41,077 nucleotides of DNA from an uncultured Streptococcus sp. (GTDB lineage Bacteria; Bacillota; Bacilli; Lactobacillales; Streptococcaceae), in the NCBI GenBank assembly GCA_945864085.1, contig CAMBAD010000012.1, positions 1-41,077 of the forward strand, in the 5' to 3' direction. Shown here in pieces: positions 7,030 through 15,004 of the stretch (within the stretch, counting starts at the first letter, position 1; each line of letters opens with the position of its first letter). The notes under the pieces were generated by a model. That model ran no database searches, was not told where the DNA came from, and was given only the letters and a program-made list of their open reading frames with translations. Position numbers and translations under genes: made by a program.

Positions 7030-8082
7030 ATGGTAGAATTAGGTATTTCAACATTTGGTGAAACAACCCCTCTTGAAAATACAGGGGAAACTTACAGCCA
7101 CGACGAGCGGATTCGTCAGCTGGTCAAGGAAATCGAGCTAGCAGATGCGGTGGGCCTCGATGTCTATGGGATTGGGGAACATCACCGCGAAGATTTTGCG
7201 GTTTCTGCACCTGAGATTGTGCTGGCAGCTGGTGCCGTCAATACCAAGCATATCAAGCTAACATCAGCAGTTTCAATCCTTTCCTCCATGGACCCTGTAA
7301 GGCTCTATCAGCAGTACACCACCATTGATGCTTTGTCAAATGGCAGAGCGGAAATCATGGCGGGTCGTGGTTCTTTTACGGAGTCCTTCCCCTTGTTTGG
7401 CTATGACTTGGCCAACTATGAGGAGTTGTTCGATGAGAAGCTAGATATGCTTCTGGAAATCGACAAGGAAACCAATCTCAAGTGGGATGGGAAATTTACC
7501 CAGTCTGTCGATAATAAACCCGTCTATCCGCGTCCTGTTCAGGAAGATTTTCCGATCTGGGTGGCAACTGGGGGCAATGTGGAATCCACCATTAAGATTG
7601 CCAAGAAAGGCCTGCCAATCGTCTATGCGGTGATTGGTACAGCCGCTAAACGCTTTAAACCGCTGGCAGATGCTTATCGCAAGGTGGCCCGCAACTCTGG
7701 CCACTCAGCAGAGAAAATCAAGGTAGCGGCTCACTCTTGGGGCTGGATTGCAGACGATCATGACAAGGCAGTAGAAGATTACTTCTATCCAACCAAGTTT
7801 GTGACAGATACTATCGCCAAGGACCGCCCACACTGGAGCGAGATGACCAAGGAGCAGTACCTTCATTCTCTGACAGACGCAGGTGCTACGATTGTCGGAA
7901 ATCCTGAACATGTGGCTGCAAAAATCATTCAGACCATTGAGACGCTTGATTTGGATCGCTTCTTCCTCCATCTGCCAATCGGTTCTATGCCGCATGAAGA
8001 TGTTCTGCGTGCTATTGAGTTGTACGGAAAAGAAGTTGCACCGATTGTGAGAGAATATTTTGCCAATAAGGAAGCAAATTAG
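7030..8082 (+). CDS. LLM class flavin-dependent oxidoreductase
   Basis: The 350-residue product belongs to the bacterial luciferase-like monooxygenase fold (TIM barrel, FMN-dependent). Typical segments are DVYGIGEHHREDF near residue 50, the LTSAVSILSSMDPVRLYQQ strand-helix, DALSNGRAEIMAGRGSF near 110, and IWVATGG near 180. The substrate cannot be read from the sequence; streptococcal members are uncharacterised as far as I know. CAAAGGAG at 7016-7023 fixes the ATG at 7030. The gene has its own promoter and stands alone. A small inverted-end element begins within a few bases of the stop, ahead of the terminator, so it appears to have inserted in the 3' untranslated region. Confidence 0.9.
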   Translation: MVELGISTFGETTPLENTGETYSHDERIRQLVKEIELADAVGLDVYGIGEHHREDFAVSAPEIVLAAGAVNTKHIKLTSAVSILSSMDPVRLYQQYTTIDALSNGRAEIMAGRGSFTESFPLFGYDLANYEELFDEKLDMLLEIDKETNLKWDGKFTQSVDNKPVYPRPVQEDFPIWVATGGNVESTIKIAKKGLPIVYAVIGTAAKRFKPLADAYRKVARNSGHSAEKIKVAAHSWGWIADDHDKAVEDYFYPTKFVTDTIAKDRPHWSEMTKEQYLHSLTDAGATIVGNPEHVAAKIIQTIETLDLDRFFLHLPIGSMPHEDVLRAIELYGKEVAPIVREYFANKEAN

Positions 8083-8084
8083 TC

Positions 8085-8250
8085 TTAGAATCTGTATTCA
8101 CAGTTCAGCACTTCCCTCCAAGGCTCGGTTTTCAGATCTTCATCGTTCGTTTTTTCAAAATACAGTCAGTATTCCCTCAAAAAACTGTCTTGATGAGCGA
8201 AAAAACGTCTCTTACAGAAAAGTACTTTACTTGTGAATACAGGTTCTTAA
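8085..8250. repeat. MITE-like element with terminal inverted repeats
   Basis: The left end (8085-8104) and right end (8229-8250) are inverted copies sharing TGTGAATACAG followed by TTCT, with one mismatch and two single-base gaps. The 120-bp interior is non-coding and not palindromic overall. It lies between the oxidoreductase stop and its terminator. No second copy is seen in this window and I do not recognise a named family. Confidence 0.55.
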
Positions 8251-8275
8251 AACTAATGACGCAGGATATACATAG

Positions 8276-8305
8276 AAGGCTTGGTTACTGCTAACCAGGC
8301 TTTTT
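8276..8305 (+). terminator. Terminator downstream of the oxidoreductase gene
   Basis: A 12-bp stem with two G-T pairs (8276-8287 with 8292-8303) and a CTGC loop is followed by T-residues. It now lies about 190 bp from the stop, consistent with insertion of the small element in between. Confidence 0.8.
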
Positions 8306-8368
8306 GCTTTGCAATGATGAAAGAATCTGACACCAGGTTGGCTTTTAGCTGCCCTTTGTAAATTAAAA

Positions 8369-8742
8369 GGGAGCGAGAAAGAACTCTACAAGTGAAAAAG
8401 AGTTCGTCAACAAGTCATCATTTCCAACCTTTTACCTCGCTTTTTCATTTCTAGGCTCAGGTTTCTATGGTCACTTTCTAATTTCAAGGTGACCAGCTGA
8501 AACAGTTCCTCGAACTGTTTCACTCCCCCGAACAAGCCTCGCTTTTATATTTTTTAGCTCGGGTTAAAACAGTCACTTCCCTGACTGTTTTAATCCACTC
8601 CACTGGACTGTTTTGACACAAACTTCGTTTGTTTCATTTCCAACCTCCAACAATCTCCTAGATTGTTGGAGCAATCAACCACTGCGCTGAGATGGGGACA
8701 CGAACTCTGAGAAGCGGGGCTGGAATTTTTGCCCAGACTCTC
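8369..8742 (+). repeat. Long hairpin-rich intergenic repeat, copy 1
   Basis: This non-coding block is a chain of hairpins with different arms: GGTCAC/GTGACC (8469-8474, 8489-8494), GAAACAGTTC/GAACTGTTTC (8499-8508, 8512-8521), an 11-bp stem (8564-8574, 8583-8593) and a 10-bp stem (8647-8656, 8660-8669). From 8441 to 8720 it differs from copy 3 (30221-30500) at only about nine of 280 positions by eye. It opens with GGGAGCGAGAAAGAACTC and closes near CACGAACTCTGAGAAG plus a GGGCTGG hairpin. It sits between two convergent genes. Short reading frames across it look spurious. Confidence 0.85.
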
Positions 8743-8822
8743 GCTAGGCTTGGGCCAAGCAGAAAAAAAGAACAGTCCGAAGACTGAACTTTTAGTGGTT
8801 GCTAGATTCATTTGGTCACAGA

Positions 8823-9221
8823 TTAGTTTATGAAAAAGTTCTGTGCGCCTCGGTACTGGATACCATCGTTAAAGGCCATGTAGAGGTTGAAAAGAGGTGT
8901 AAACAGTACATAGAAGATAGCTTGAATATCAGACAAACCAAATGCTTTACCGTAGCAGTAGGATAGATAAACGCCATAGAGTGGTCCAGCAACTGGAATG
9001 AGTAAGAAGAGGATGAACAAGCCCTTGTCTTCGCCGAATGTGATACATTGTTGGATATAGAGATTGTAGAATGGAATGAGGGATTTCCAACCTGCATAGC
9101 CTGCTTTTTTAAAGAGAATGTAGTTTGAAATGGCAACGAGGATGTACCAAATCATTGAGAAAATCAAAGCAGATCCCCAAATACCAAGCAATAAACCTTG
9201 TACAAATGTTTCTTCTGTCAT
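8823..9221 (-). CDS. DUF5684 family membrane protein
   Basis: The 132-residue protein has four hydrophobic segments. A GYAGWKSLIPFYNLYI segment is characteristic of the DUF5684 family of small bacterial membrane proteins, whose function is unknown; some relatives are fused to signal peptidases. Two ATGs stand in tandem; the second (9219-9221) is seven bases after CGGAG and is preferred, the first would add one residue. A promoter lies at 9252-9280. Repeat copies 1 and 2 lie at its 3' and 5' sides. Confidence 0.8.
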   Translation of the reverse strand: MTEETFVQGLLLGIWGSALIFSMIWYILVAISNYILFKKAGYAGWKSLIPFYNLYIQQCITFGEDKGLFILFLLIPVAGPLYGVYLSYCYGKAFGLSDIQAIFYVLFTPLFNLYMAFNDGIQYRGAQNFFIN

Positions 9222-9251
9222 CATAAAACTCCGTTTCTTTTTGATGAGTCT

Positions 9252-9280
9252 ATTATATCAGTATTAGTTCAATAATACAA
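9252..9280 (-). promoter_or_regulatory. Promoter of the DUF5684 gene
   Basis: On the - strand TTGTAT (9280-9275) and TATAAT (9257-9252) are 17 bp apart, about 30 bp before the start codon. Confidence 0.7.
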
Positions 9281-9319
9281 GTGTTTTTTCAAAAAAGTTG
9301 GAAGATTTTCAGAAAAAAA

Positions 9320-9642
9320 GGGTGCGGGTAAGAACTCGACCAATCAAAGAAGAGCTACCCTCACTTCCAAAATGACAGGTTCGGGCTTCTATGGTCACTT
9401 TCTAATTTCAAGGTGACCAGCTGAAATACTTCACTTATTTATTTTAGGTTTGGGTACGAATAAACCATCGGACTATCCGTATCCCCAGACCTTTTGTAAG
9501 CAGCCTGCCGTCAGCTTGTATTTCCCACTTCAAAAGGTCTCCCAGACCTTTTGAACCCCAGACTGTTAAAGCCAATCGACCACTGCGCTGAAATGTTGAC
9601 ACGAACTCTGAGACGAGAGGCTGGACTTTCTGCCCAGCCTCG
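9320..9642 (+). repeat. Long hairpin-rich intergenic repeat, copy 2 (shorter, diverged)
   Basis: The copy opens with GGGTGCGGGTAAGAACTC. It keeps the exact block with TATGGTCACTTTC and AAGGTGACCAGCTGAAA (about 9388-9427) found in the other copies. It ends with the shared CCACTGCGCTGA and CACGAACTCTGAG words and an 8-bp hairpin (9617-9624 with 9634-9641). The middle, with AGACCTTTTG words in both orientations, differs completely from copy 1. It fills the gap between the DUF5684 promoter and the pepT 3' end and may serve as the pepT terminator region. Confidence 0.8.
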
Positions 9643-9652
9643 AAGGAATTAA

Positions 9653-10873
9653 TTATGTATAAGCAACAATTCCGAGAATAACATCAACTGCTTTTTCCAT
9701 GGTTTGCAGGCTGACAAACTCGAAGCGACCGTGCATATTTTCACCACCAGCAAAGATATTTGGCGTTGGAATGCCCATGAAGGAAATTTTAGATCCATCT
9801 GTTCCACCACGAACTGGCTCAATTAGTGGCTTGATACCTAGATTTTCCATGACCTCTTTGGCAATATTGATTGGGGTCATGTCTTTTTCGATGATTTTCT
9901 TCATGTTGTAGTATTGGTCATGTAAGTTGACAATGATGCGAGGTGTGTCAAAAGCCTCATTCATCTTGTCAGCAATGTCCAGCATGAGTTGCTTGCGGGC
10001 TTGGAAGTCTTCTTCTTCAAAGTCGCGGATGATGTAGGTGGTAGAAGCAGTATCAACGCTGCCCTCCATGTTCATCAAGTGGAAGAAGCCTTCATAACCA
10101 TCGGTTTTTTCAGGGCGGTCTGCTTCAGGAAGAGCGTTGTGGAAGTCAATGGCTAGTTGGAAGGCGTTGATCATCTGGTCTTTGGCTGACCCTGGGTGGA
10201 CATTGCGTCCTAGGAAGTCAATCTTAGCAGCGGCTGCTGAGAAGGTTTCATACTGGAGTTCACCCAGCGGTCCGCCATCCATGGTGTAGGCAAAGTCCAC
10301 ATCAAAGTCTTCCACATCAAACTTGTCAGCACCAACACCGATTTCTTCGTCTGGACCAAAACCGACACGGATTTCGCAGTGTTTGATGTCTGGATTTTGC
10401 ACCAGATACTCGATAGCCGTCATGATTTCTGCAATTCCTGACTTGTCATCAGAACCCAGCAAGGTGGTACCGTCAGTGGTAATCAGGGTTTGACCGTGGT
10501 AGTTGGCAAGTTGTGGGAAGTCTTTAGGGTTCAATTCATAGCCAGAAGTTCCCAAAGCAATGGGATTGCCGTCGTAGTTTTCGATGATTTGCGGATTGAC
10601 ACCTTCAGCGTTGAAATCAGCCGTATCCATGTGGGCGATGAAGCCAATCTTGCGGGTCAAACTTGGGTCGTTGGCAGGGAGTGTTCCCACTGCAAAACCA
10701 TTTGGCAGGTAGTGGACATTCTGCAAACCAATGCGTTCCATTTCAGGCAAGAGGATATTCTGTGCAAACTCGACTTGGTTTTGAGTAGAAGGCGTGGTGG
10801 TTGAGTGTTCATCTGAGCGGGTATTTTCTTTTACATAGACTAAAAAACGGTCTAAGAGTGTTGGGTATTTCAT
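9653..10873 (-). CDS. pepT: Peptidase T (tripeptide aminopeptidase)
   Basis: Cytoplasmic di-zinc M20 family enzyme of 406 residues that removes the N-terminal residue of tripeptides. Metal and catalytic segments are visible: [38 protein letters not shown] and, near the end, [10 protein letters not shown] and [10 protein letters not shown]. Length is normal for the family. An AGGAG site precedes the ATG. The gene starts 9 bp after the stop of the Cof-type phosphatase gene, so the two form an operon read from a promoter near 11730. Confidence 0.95.
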   Translation of the reverse strand: MKYPTLLDRFLVYVKENTRSDEHSTTTPSTQNQVEFAQNILLPEMERIGLQNVHYLPNGFAVGTLPANDPSLTRKIGFIAHMDTADFNAEGVNPQIIENYDGNPIALGTSGYELNPKDFPQLANYHGQTLITTDGTTLLGSDDKSGIAEIMTAIEYLVQNPDIKHCEIRVGFGPDEEIGVGADKFDVEDFDVDFAYTMDGGPLGELQYETFSAAAAKIDFLGRNVHPGSAKDQMINAFQLAIDFHNALPEADRPEKTDGYEGFFHLMNMEGSVDTASTTYIIRDFEEEDFQARKQLMLDIADKMNEAFDTPRIIVNLHDQYYNMKKIIEKDMTPINIAKEVMENLGIKPLIEPVRGGTDGSKISFMGIPTPNIFAGGENMHGRFEFVSLQTMEKAVDVILGIVAYT

Positions 10874-10882
10874 AGCATCTCC

Positions 10883-11698
10883 TTATTTGTTCAATATGTG
10901 TTTTTCAATGGCCTTGGCAACACCGTTGTTCTCATTGGTGTCCGTGATGTCTTGGGCGATAGCCTTGACCTGCTCGTTGGCGTTGCCCATGGCAATACCA
11001 AGTCCAGCAAATTCAATCATTTCAAGGTCGTTGTTGGCATCTCCCATGGCCATGATTTCTTCGGGGAGAATACCGAGGCGGTCTGCCAATTTTTTCAAGC
11101 CAGAGGCCTTGCTGGCTCCGTTGGGCAGGATTTCCAAGAGATAGTCCTGTGAGCGGACGGTCGAGTATTGTTGACTGAGGACTAGATTGTGGGCCGCTTC
11201 AAAAGTGTCGATATGCTCTTTTTCACCAACAAACATGGCTTCAAAGAAGCGGTGTTTGCCAGATCTAGCTTCTTCCAAATCAATGGGCTGTGGGGTCATT
11301 CCTACCAATCCTGCATCCAAGTCAACTCGTGCATTGGCTTTTTCTGCAAGAACAAAGTAATCTTCCTCATCAAAAAGCGAAATCTGTACATCGTCGTTTT
11401 CAATAAAAGTAGCAAGATAGTCAATATCAGCAACAGATAGTTCTTCCCAGTCAATCAGGCTCCAATCCTTTGTCGAATGGGTTGAACAACCATTGTTGAC
11501 AATGATAAATTCTTCTTCGGTGTCAAAGCCGAGTTGCTCTACAAAGGGTTTAACGCCAACCAAGGGCCGACCGGTACAGAGTACAATTTTGACCCCAGCT
11601 TCAACAGCCTGATGAATGGCCTCAATCTGTGCTTGTTTCAACTCTTTTTGCTCATCCAAGAGCGTTCCGTCCATATCAAGGGCGATAAGTTTAATCAT
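10883..11698 (-). CDS. Cof-type HAD family hydrolase
   Basis: The 271-residue phosphatase has HAD motif I LDMDGTLLDE (nucleophile Asp8, acid Asp10), motif II CTGRP, a type IIB cap (about 85-190), motif III lysine in SKASGLKKL, and motif IV GDANNDLEMI. Substrates of this group are usually sugar phosphates or flavin-type phosphates, but the specificity cannot be read here. The ATG at 11698 follows AAGGAGG; an ATG 13 codons upstream is less likely. It is the first gene of an operon with pepT. Confidence 0.9.
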   Translation of the reverse strand: MIKLIALDMDGTLLDEQKELKQAQIEAIHQAVEAGVKIVLCTGRPLVGVKPFVEQLGFDTEEEFIIVNNGCSTHSTKDWSLIDWEELSVADIDYLATFIENDDVQISLFDEEDYFVLAEKANARVDLDAGLVGMTPQPIDLEEARSGKHRFFEAMFVGEKEHIDTFEAAHNLVLSQQYSTVRSQDYLLEILPNGASKASGLKKLADRLGILPEEIMAMGDANNDLEMIEFAGLGIAMGNANEQVKAIAQDITDTNENNGVAKAIEKHILNK

Positions 11699-11725
11699 AT
11701 AATCCTCCTTGTTTCCAATAAATCT

Positions 11726-11734
11726 AGTATAGCA
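11726..11734 (-). promoter_or_regulatory. Extended -10 promoter of the Cof-pepT operon
   Basis: On the - strand TGC-TATACT (11734-11726) stands 28 bp before the start codon. No good -35 is seen 17 bp upstream, as is common for extended -10 promoters. Confidence 0.5.
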
Positions 11735-11753
11735 CAAATCGGAAGAGGAATGA

Positions 11754-11782
11754 TTGAAATACTAAAAGAAATGCTGTATAAT
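11754..11782 (+). promoter_or_regulatory. Promoter of the leader ORF and GNAT gene
   Basis: TTGAAA (11754-11759) and a perfect TATAAT (11777-11782) are 17 bp apart. Transcription should start near 11789, giving a leader of just over 100 nt before the acetyltransferase. Confidence 0.8.
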
Positions 11783-11810
11783 ACAACAAAATAGAAAGGG
11801 GGCGATTGAG

Positions 11811-11876
11811 ATGAAAGTATTAAAAAATAGAATTGCTGCAGAAAAAATGAATCAAGGGGAGGTTATCAGAAACTAA
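11811..11876 (+). CDS. Putative 21-residue leader peptide upstream of the GNAT gene
   Basis: A short frame encodes MKVLKNRIAAEKMNQGEVIR plus Asn and has its own ribosome binding site (AGGGGG, nine bases before the ATG) and a strong promoter. Its stop codon lies inside a hairpin (11857-11882) that ends directly at the ribosome binding site of the acetyltransferase gene. This arrangement would let translation of the leader affect expression of the downstream gene. It could equally be the remnant of a longer gene. The peptide has no recognised family. Confidence 0.45.
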   Translation: MKVLKNRIAAEKMNQGEVIRN

Positions 11877-11882
11877 TCTCCC
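11857..11882 (+). promoter_or_regulatory. Hairpin between leader ORF and GNAT gene
   Basis: GGGAGGTTA (11857-11865) can pair with TAATCTCCC (11874-11882), nine pairs with one G-T and an 8-nt loop. The right arm contains the leader stop codon and touches the AAAAGGAG ribosome binding site at 11883. There is no T-run, so it is not a terminator. Confidence 0.5.
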
Positions 11883-11895
11883 AAAAGGAGTAGAA

Positions 11896-12351
11896 ATGAA
11901 GATTGTAACTGTATCGACTGGTGCTGATAAAGCAAGAATTATCGAAGAGGTGTTGGCGGACTTGCCAGAATGGTTTGGTTTGCCTGAGAGTACCAAAGAG
12001 TATATCAAAGACGGCTCTACCTTGCCACTTTGGGCTGCCTATGATGCTGATGAAGCTGTTGGTTTTGTGACCCTGACTAATTCTTCGGAGGCTTGCGGAG
12101 ATGTTCATTGTATGGGCATCAAGAAAGCCTATCATCGCCAGGGAATTGGACGTTTGCTCATGCAAGCCTTGGAGGAAGAGGCTCGGAAGGACTATGCCTA
12201 CTTGCAAGTCAAGACAGTGGATGAAGGGCATTATAAGGAATACGACCAGACCATTGCTTTTTATAAATCCTGCGGTTTTGTCAAGTTAGAGGTATTTCCG
12301 ACCCTCTGGGATGAATGGAATCCCTGCTTGGTCATGGTTAAAAAGTTATAA
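11896..12351 (+). CDS. GNAT family N-acetyltransferase
   Basis: The 151-residue protein has the acetyl-CoA pyrophosphate loop in KAYHRQGIGRLLM (about residues 76-88), preceded by the strand VHCMGIK and followed by a helix of charged residues. The C-terminal AFYKSCGFVKLE motif is typical of GNAT enzymes. Substrate is unknown. AAAAGGAG precedes the ATG. The gene follows a possible leader peptide and hairpin and ends at a strong terminator, so it is a single-gene unit. The leader arrangement resembles inducible resistance genes, but nothing in the protein itself shows an antibiotic substrate. Confidence 0.88.
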   Translation: MKIVTVSTGADKARIIEEVLADLPEWFGLPESTKEYIKDGSTLPLWAAYDADEAVGFVTLTNSSEACGDVHCMGIKKAYHRQGIGRLLMQALEEEARKDYAYLQVKTVDEGHYKEYDQTIAFYKSCGFVKLEVFPTLWDEWNPCLVMVKKL

Positions 12352-12361
12352 ACACATAGAG

Positions 12362-12388
12362 AACATCGGTTATTGACCGGTGTTTTTT
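12362..12388 (+). terminator. Terminator after the GNAT gene
   Basis: A 9-bp stem (12362-12370 with 12376-12384, one G-T) closes a 5-nt loop and runs into six T. It is followed at once by TGG-TATAAT (12388-12396), an extended -10 box for the next gene. Confidence 0.88.
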
Positions 12389-12420
12389 GGTATAATAGAA
12401 GGATAGAATAGGAGTTTCGT

Positions 12421-12891
12421 ATGAAGATTGCTGTTAAAAAAGAGGCAGAGAAATATCTGCTCAGTATTTGCTATTCTGTGTCGGCTAGTTTGGTGGAGGC
12501 ATGGGATTTGTTAGCGACGGATAGTGGCTTTGATCGCTGGTTTCCGCAGTTGAGGGTTGAGGGTGACAAGTTGGTTTTTGAAATGGAAGACTTCCGAGAA
12601 AGCATGGACTTGTTGGCTTACCGACCGCATGAAGCGATTGCTTACACTTGGGACACGGCCAGGGTTTCTTTTAGTATGAGCCAGCAGGAACAAGGAACGC
12701 AGATTCTTTTTGAAGAGGAAATTCCTGTTGATTTTGGCAATGAGTATGCGGACGCTCAAAAAGACATGACAGGCTGACTGGTGCAGAATGACTGCATCCG
12801 AGCCCTTTTACACGGTCAAGCATTACCAGACCATCTACCTTTGCAGGAAAAATGGGCTGCATTTTTGGAAGAAGAATTGAAACGGGTTTAG
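12421..12891 (+). pseudogene. SRPBCC (AHSA1-like) domain protein interrupted by an in-frame TGA
   Basis: The frame runs 157 codons to a TAG at 12889-12891, but codon 119 (12775-12777) is TGA. The first 118 codons read as an SRPBCC/START-like domain (SICYSVSASLVEAWDLLATDSGFDRWFPQL, in two parts, is the usual beta-alpha start). After the TGA the same frame continues with LVQNDCIRALLHGQ and KWAAFLEEELKRV, the expected C-terminal helix of this family. The TGA replaces what is normally Trp in a TGW segment. The truncated 118-residue product lacks the helix that closes the ligand pocket and is probably inactive. The next gene starts 16 bp later. Confidence 0.75.
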
Positions 12892-12907
12892 AAAAGGAAG
12901 AGAAGTT

Positions 12908-14161
12908 ATGCACAAAATTACTTGCCCACATTGCAATACCGTTTTTACGGTCAATGAAACAGAATACAGTCAGCTCTTGGCTCAGGTGCGTGGTGCGGAG
13001 TTTGACAAGGAAATCCATGACCGCTTGGAGCGGGAACGGGAATTATTACAGCAGAGGGCTGAAAATGAGTTACAGGCCAAACTGGGTGACAAGGACAAGG
13101 AAATCCTTGAACTGACTGCAAGGTTGGACAAGCTGGCTAGTCAGACAGAATTTGAAATCAGCTCTGCTATGTCCCAAAAAGACCAAGAAATCCAAGAGCT
13201 CAAGGCTCAGTTGGGGCAAATCGAGCTAGCCAAGGACTTGGAGTTGCAGCAGGCGGTGGCTCAGGTGGAGAAGGAGCGGGACGCGGCTCAGAATGCTTTG
13301 GCGGTGCAGGAGCAGAAGCAGGAATTGGCGCTGGCGACCACCCGTCAGGAGTACGAGGTGCGGCTCAAGGCGGCGGATGAGCAGGTAGAATTTTACAAGA
13401 ATTTCAAGGCCCAGCAATCGACCAAGGCGATCGGTGAGAGTTTGGAACTCTATGCCGAGGCGGAGTTTAATAAGGTGCGGCAGTTGGCTTTTCCCAATGC
13501 TTATTTTGAGAAGGATAATCAGGTGTCGGCACGTGGTTCCAAAGGTGACTACATCTATCGGGAGCTGGACGAGAATGGGGTGGAAATCATCTCCATTATG
13601 TTTGAGATGAAGAACGAGGCGGACGATACGGTCAAGAAGCACAAGAACGAGGACTTTTTCAAAGAACTGGATAAGGACCGTCGGGAGAAGGACTGCGAGT
13701 ATGCTGTTTTGGTGACCATGTTGGAGGCGGACAACGACTACTACAACACGGGTATCGTAGATGTCAGCCACAAGTACGAGAAGATGTACGTGGTCCGTCC
13801 CCAGTTCTTTATTCAGCTGATTGGGCTGTTGCGAAATGCTGCGCTCAACAGTTTGAAGTACAAGCAGGAGTTGGCCTTGGTCAGAGAACAGCATATCGAT
13901 ATTACCCATTTTGAAGAAGATTTGGCGACCTTCAAAACAGCCTTTGCCAAGAATTACCAGTCAGCCAGCACTAATTTCCAAAAGGCTATTGATGAAATCG
14001 ACAAGGCCATCAAGCGGATGGAGGCGGTCAAGGCGGCCCTGACCACCAGCGAAAACCAGCTCCGACTGGCTAATAACAAGCTGGAAGATATTTCTGTCAA
14101 AAAACTCACTCGCAATAACCCAACCATGAAAGCCAAGTTTGAGGCGTTGAAAGGAGACTAA
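12908..14161 (+). CDS. DUF2130 domain-containing coiled-coil protein
   Basis: The 417-residue protein starts with a short zinc-ribbon-like segment (ITCPHCNTVF). A long charged coiled coil follows (about residues 35-175, rich in Glu, Gln and Lys). The DUF2130 core comes next (GDYIYRELDENGVEIISIMFEMKNE, here as two parts; then EDFFKELDKDRREKDCEYAV and VDVSHKYEKMYVVRPQF). The core resembles nuclease-like folds with an E-K pair in FEMKNE, but the function is unknown to me. GGAAGAGAAG precedes the ATG. It is tightly followed (1 bp) by the hydrolase gene. Confidence 0.88.
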   Translation: MHKITCPHCNTVFTVNETEYSQLLAQVRGAEFDKEIHDRLERERELLQQRAENELQAKLGDKDKEILELTARLDKLASQTEFEISSAMSQKDQEIQELKAQLGQIELAKDLELQQAVAQVEKERDAAQNALAVQEQKQELALATTRQEYEVRLKAADEQVEFYKNFKAQQSTKAIGESLELYAEAEFNKVRQLAFPNAYFEKDNQVSARGSKGDYIYRELDENGVEIISIMFEMKNEADDTVKKHKNEDFFKELDKDRREKDCEYAVLVTMLEADNDYYNTGIVDVSHKYEKMYVVRPQFFIQLIGLLRNAALNSLKYKQELALVREQHIDITHFEEDLATFKTAFAKNYQSASTNFQKAIDEIDKAIKRMEAVKAALTTSENQLRLANNKLEDISVKKLTRNNPTMKAKFEALKGD

Positions 14162-14162
14162 G

Positions 14163-14774
14163 ATGAAACTCATTATTTTACATGGTCTAGGTCAGACTGT
14201 GGCCAGTTACGATGACTTGAAAAACTCTTTGACTGATTTTGAGGTTGATGTGTTGGAATTGCCCAAGGCAAAGAATTTTGAACACCTTTGCAGTCAATTA
14301 CGGAACAGATTGCAGCAGGAAAGTGAACCTTTTGTACTCTTTGGATTGTCGCTAGGCGGTGTTCTAGCTTTGGCTTTAGCCAATCATTTGCCCCAGTGCC
14401 GAGGGTTGATTGTTTCTGGTGCCCAGTATCGCTTAGAGGGGAATTGGTTGTTTGGTCTTCAAATCGCGATTATGTCCTTGCTTCCCAAGTCCTTTTATCG
14501 TAAGCAGGAGCTAGATAAGGCACAGTTATTAGCATTGCAGAAAAGTATGCGTCAGCTTGATTTAAGGAAAGAAATTAGTCAACTCAGTCGGCCCACCTTG
14601 CTAATCTGTGGCTCAACGGACAAACCCAATCTGAAACCTGCACATGAACTGAACAAATTAATACCACAGGCTGAGCTGGTTATCATAGAGGGCGGGGGAC
14701 ATGAATTAAATGTTCATAAACCAGCGGAATTGGCTCAAGCCATCAAGCAATTTCTAAAGAGGTATTTTTCATGA
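14163..14774 (+). CDS. Alpha/beta hydrolase
   Basis: The 203-residue protein is a small alpha/beta-fold hydrolase with an early HGLGQ oxyanion loop, nucleophile Ser63 in FGLSLGG, a likely acid Asp in CGSTDKPN and catalytic His in GGGHELN. It is short, so the lid is minimal. The substrate is unknown; an esterase is likely. AAAGGAG ends at the stop of the DUF2130 gene and the hydrolase stop overlaps the DUF1858 start by 4 bp (ATGA), so these genes are translated together. Confidence 0.88.
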   Translation: MKLIILHGLGQTVASYDDLKNSLTDFEVDVLELPKAKNFEHLCSQLRNRLQQESEPFVLFGLSLGGVLALALANHLPQCRGLIVSGAQYRLEGNWLFGLQIAIMSLLPKSFYRKQELDKAQLLALQKSMRQLDLRKEISQLSRPTLLICGSTDKPNLKPAHELNKLIPQAELVIIEGGGHELNVHKPAELAQAIKQFLKRYFS

Positions 14775-15004
14775 ACACAATCGACCTAAATCTGCCTGTT
14801 GCAGAGATTATCAACCAACACCCAGAAGTCAAGGAGATTCTGGTGGAGCTTGGTTTCAAGCCCCTGGCCAATCCAGCCATGCTCAACACAGTTGGTAAGG
14901 TAACCAGTCTCAAGACAGGCTCTAAGATGACCAAGATTCCGCTAGACCGTATTCAACAGGTCTTGGAATGCAACGGCTACGAGGTAATAGGAGGAGAAGC
15001 ATGA
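14771..15004 (+). CDS. DUF1858 domain protein
   Basis: The 77-residue product matches DUF1858: an N-terminal DLNLPVAEIINQHPEVKEIL segment, the LGFKPLANPAM loop, and the C-terminal IQQVLECNGYEV helix. In many anaerobes and lactic acid bacteria this small protein is encoded next to a DUF438 hemerythrin protein, as here, which suggests a joint function. Function is unknown. It overlaps both neighbours by 4 bp (ATGA at each end). Confidence 0.88.
   Translation: MNTIDLNLPVAEIINQHPEVKEILVELGFKPLANPAMLNTVGKVTSLKTGSKMTKIPLDRIQQVLECNGYEVIGGEA

Noticed and set aside
8369..8742. CRISPR array
   Set aside because: The repeated words are hairpins of different sequence at irregular spacing; there are no identical direct repeats with regular spacers and no cas genes.
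8590..8811. 73-codon - strand frame inside repeat copy 1
   Set aside because: It crosses several hairpins of the non-coding repeat, has no good ribosome binding site and a composition unlike the neighbouring genes.
12775..12777. Selenocysteine at the TGA of the SRPBCC gene
   Set aside because: The expected residue is Trp, no hairpin of the required kind follows directly, and streptococci are not known to have the selenocysteine machinery.
13226..13909. 227-codon frame antisense to the DUF2130 gene
   Set aside because: It is a shadow of the coiled-coil coding region; the Leu/Val-rich product mirrors Glu/Lys/Gln codons on the other strand, and there is no ribosome binding site.
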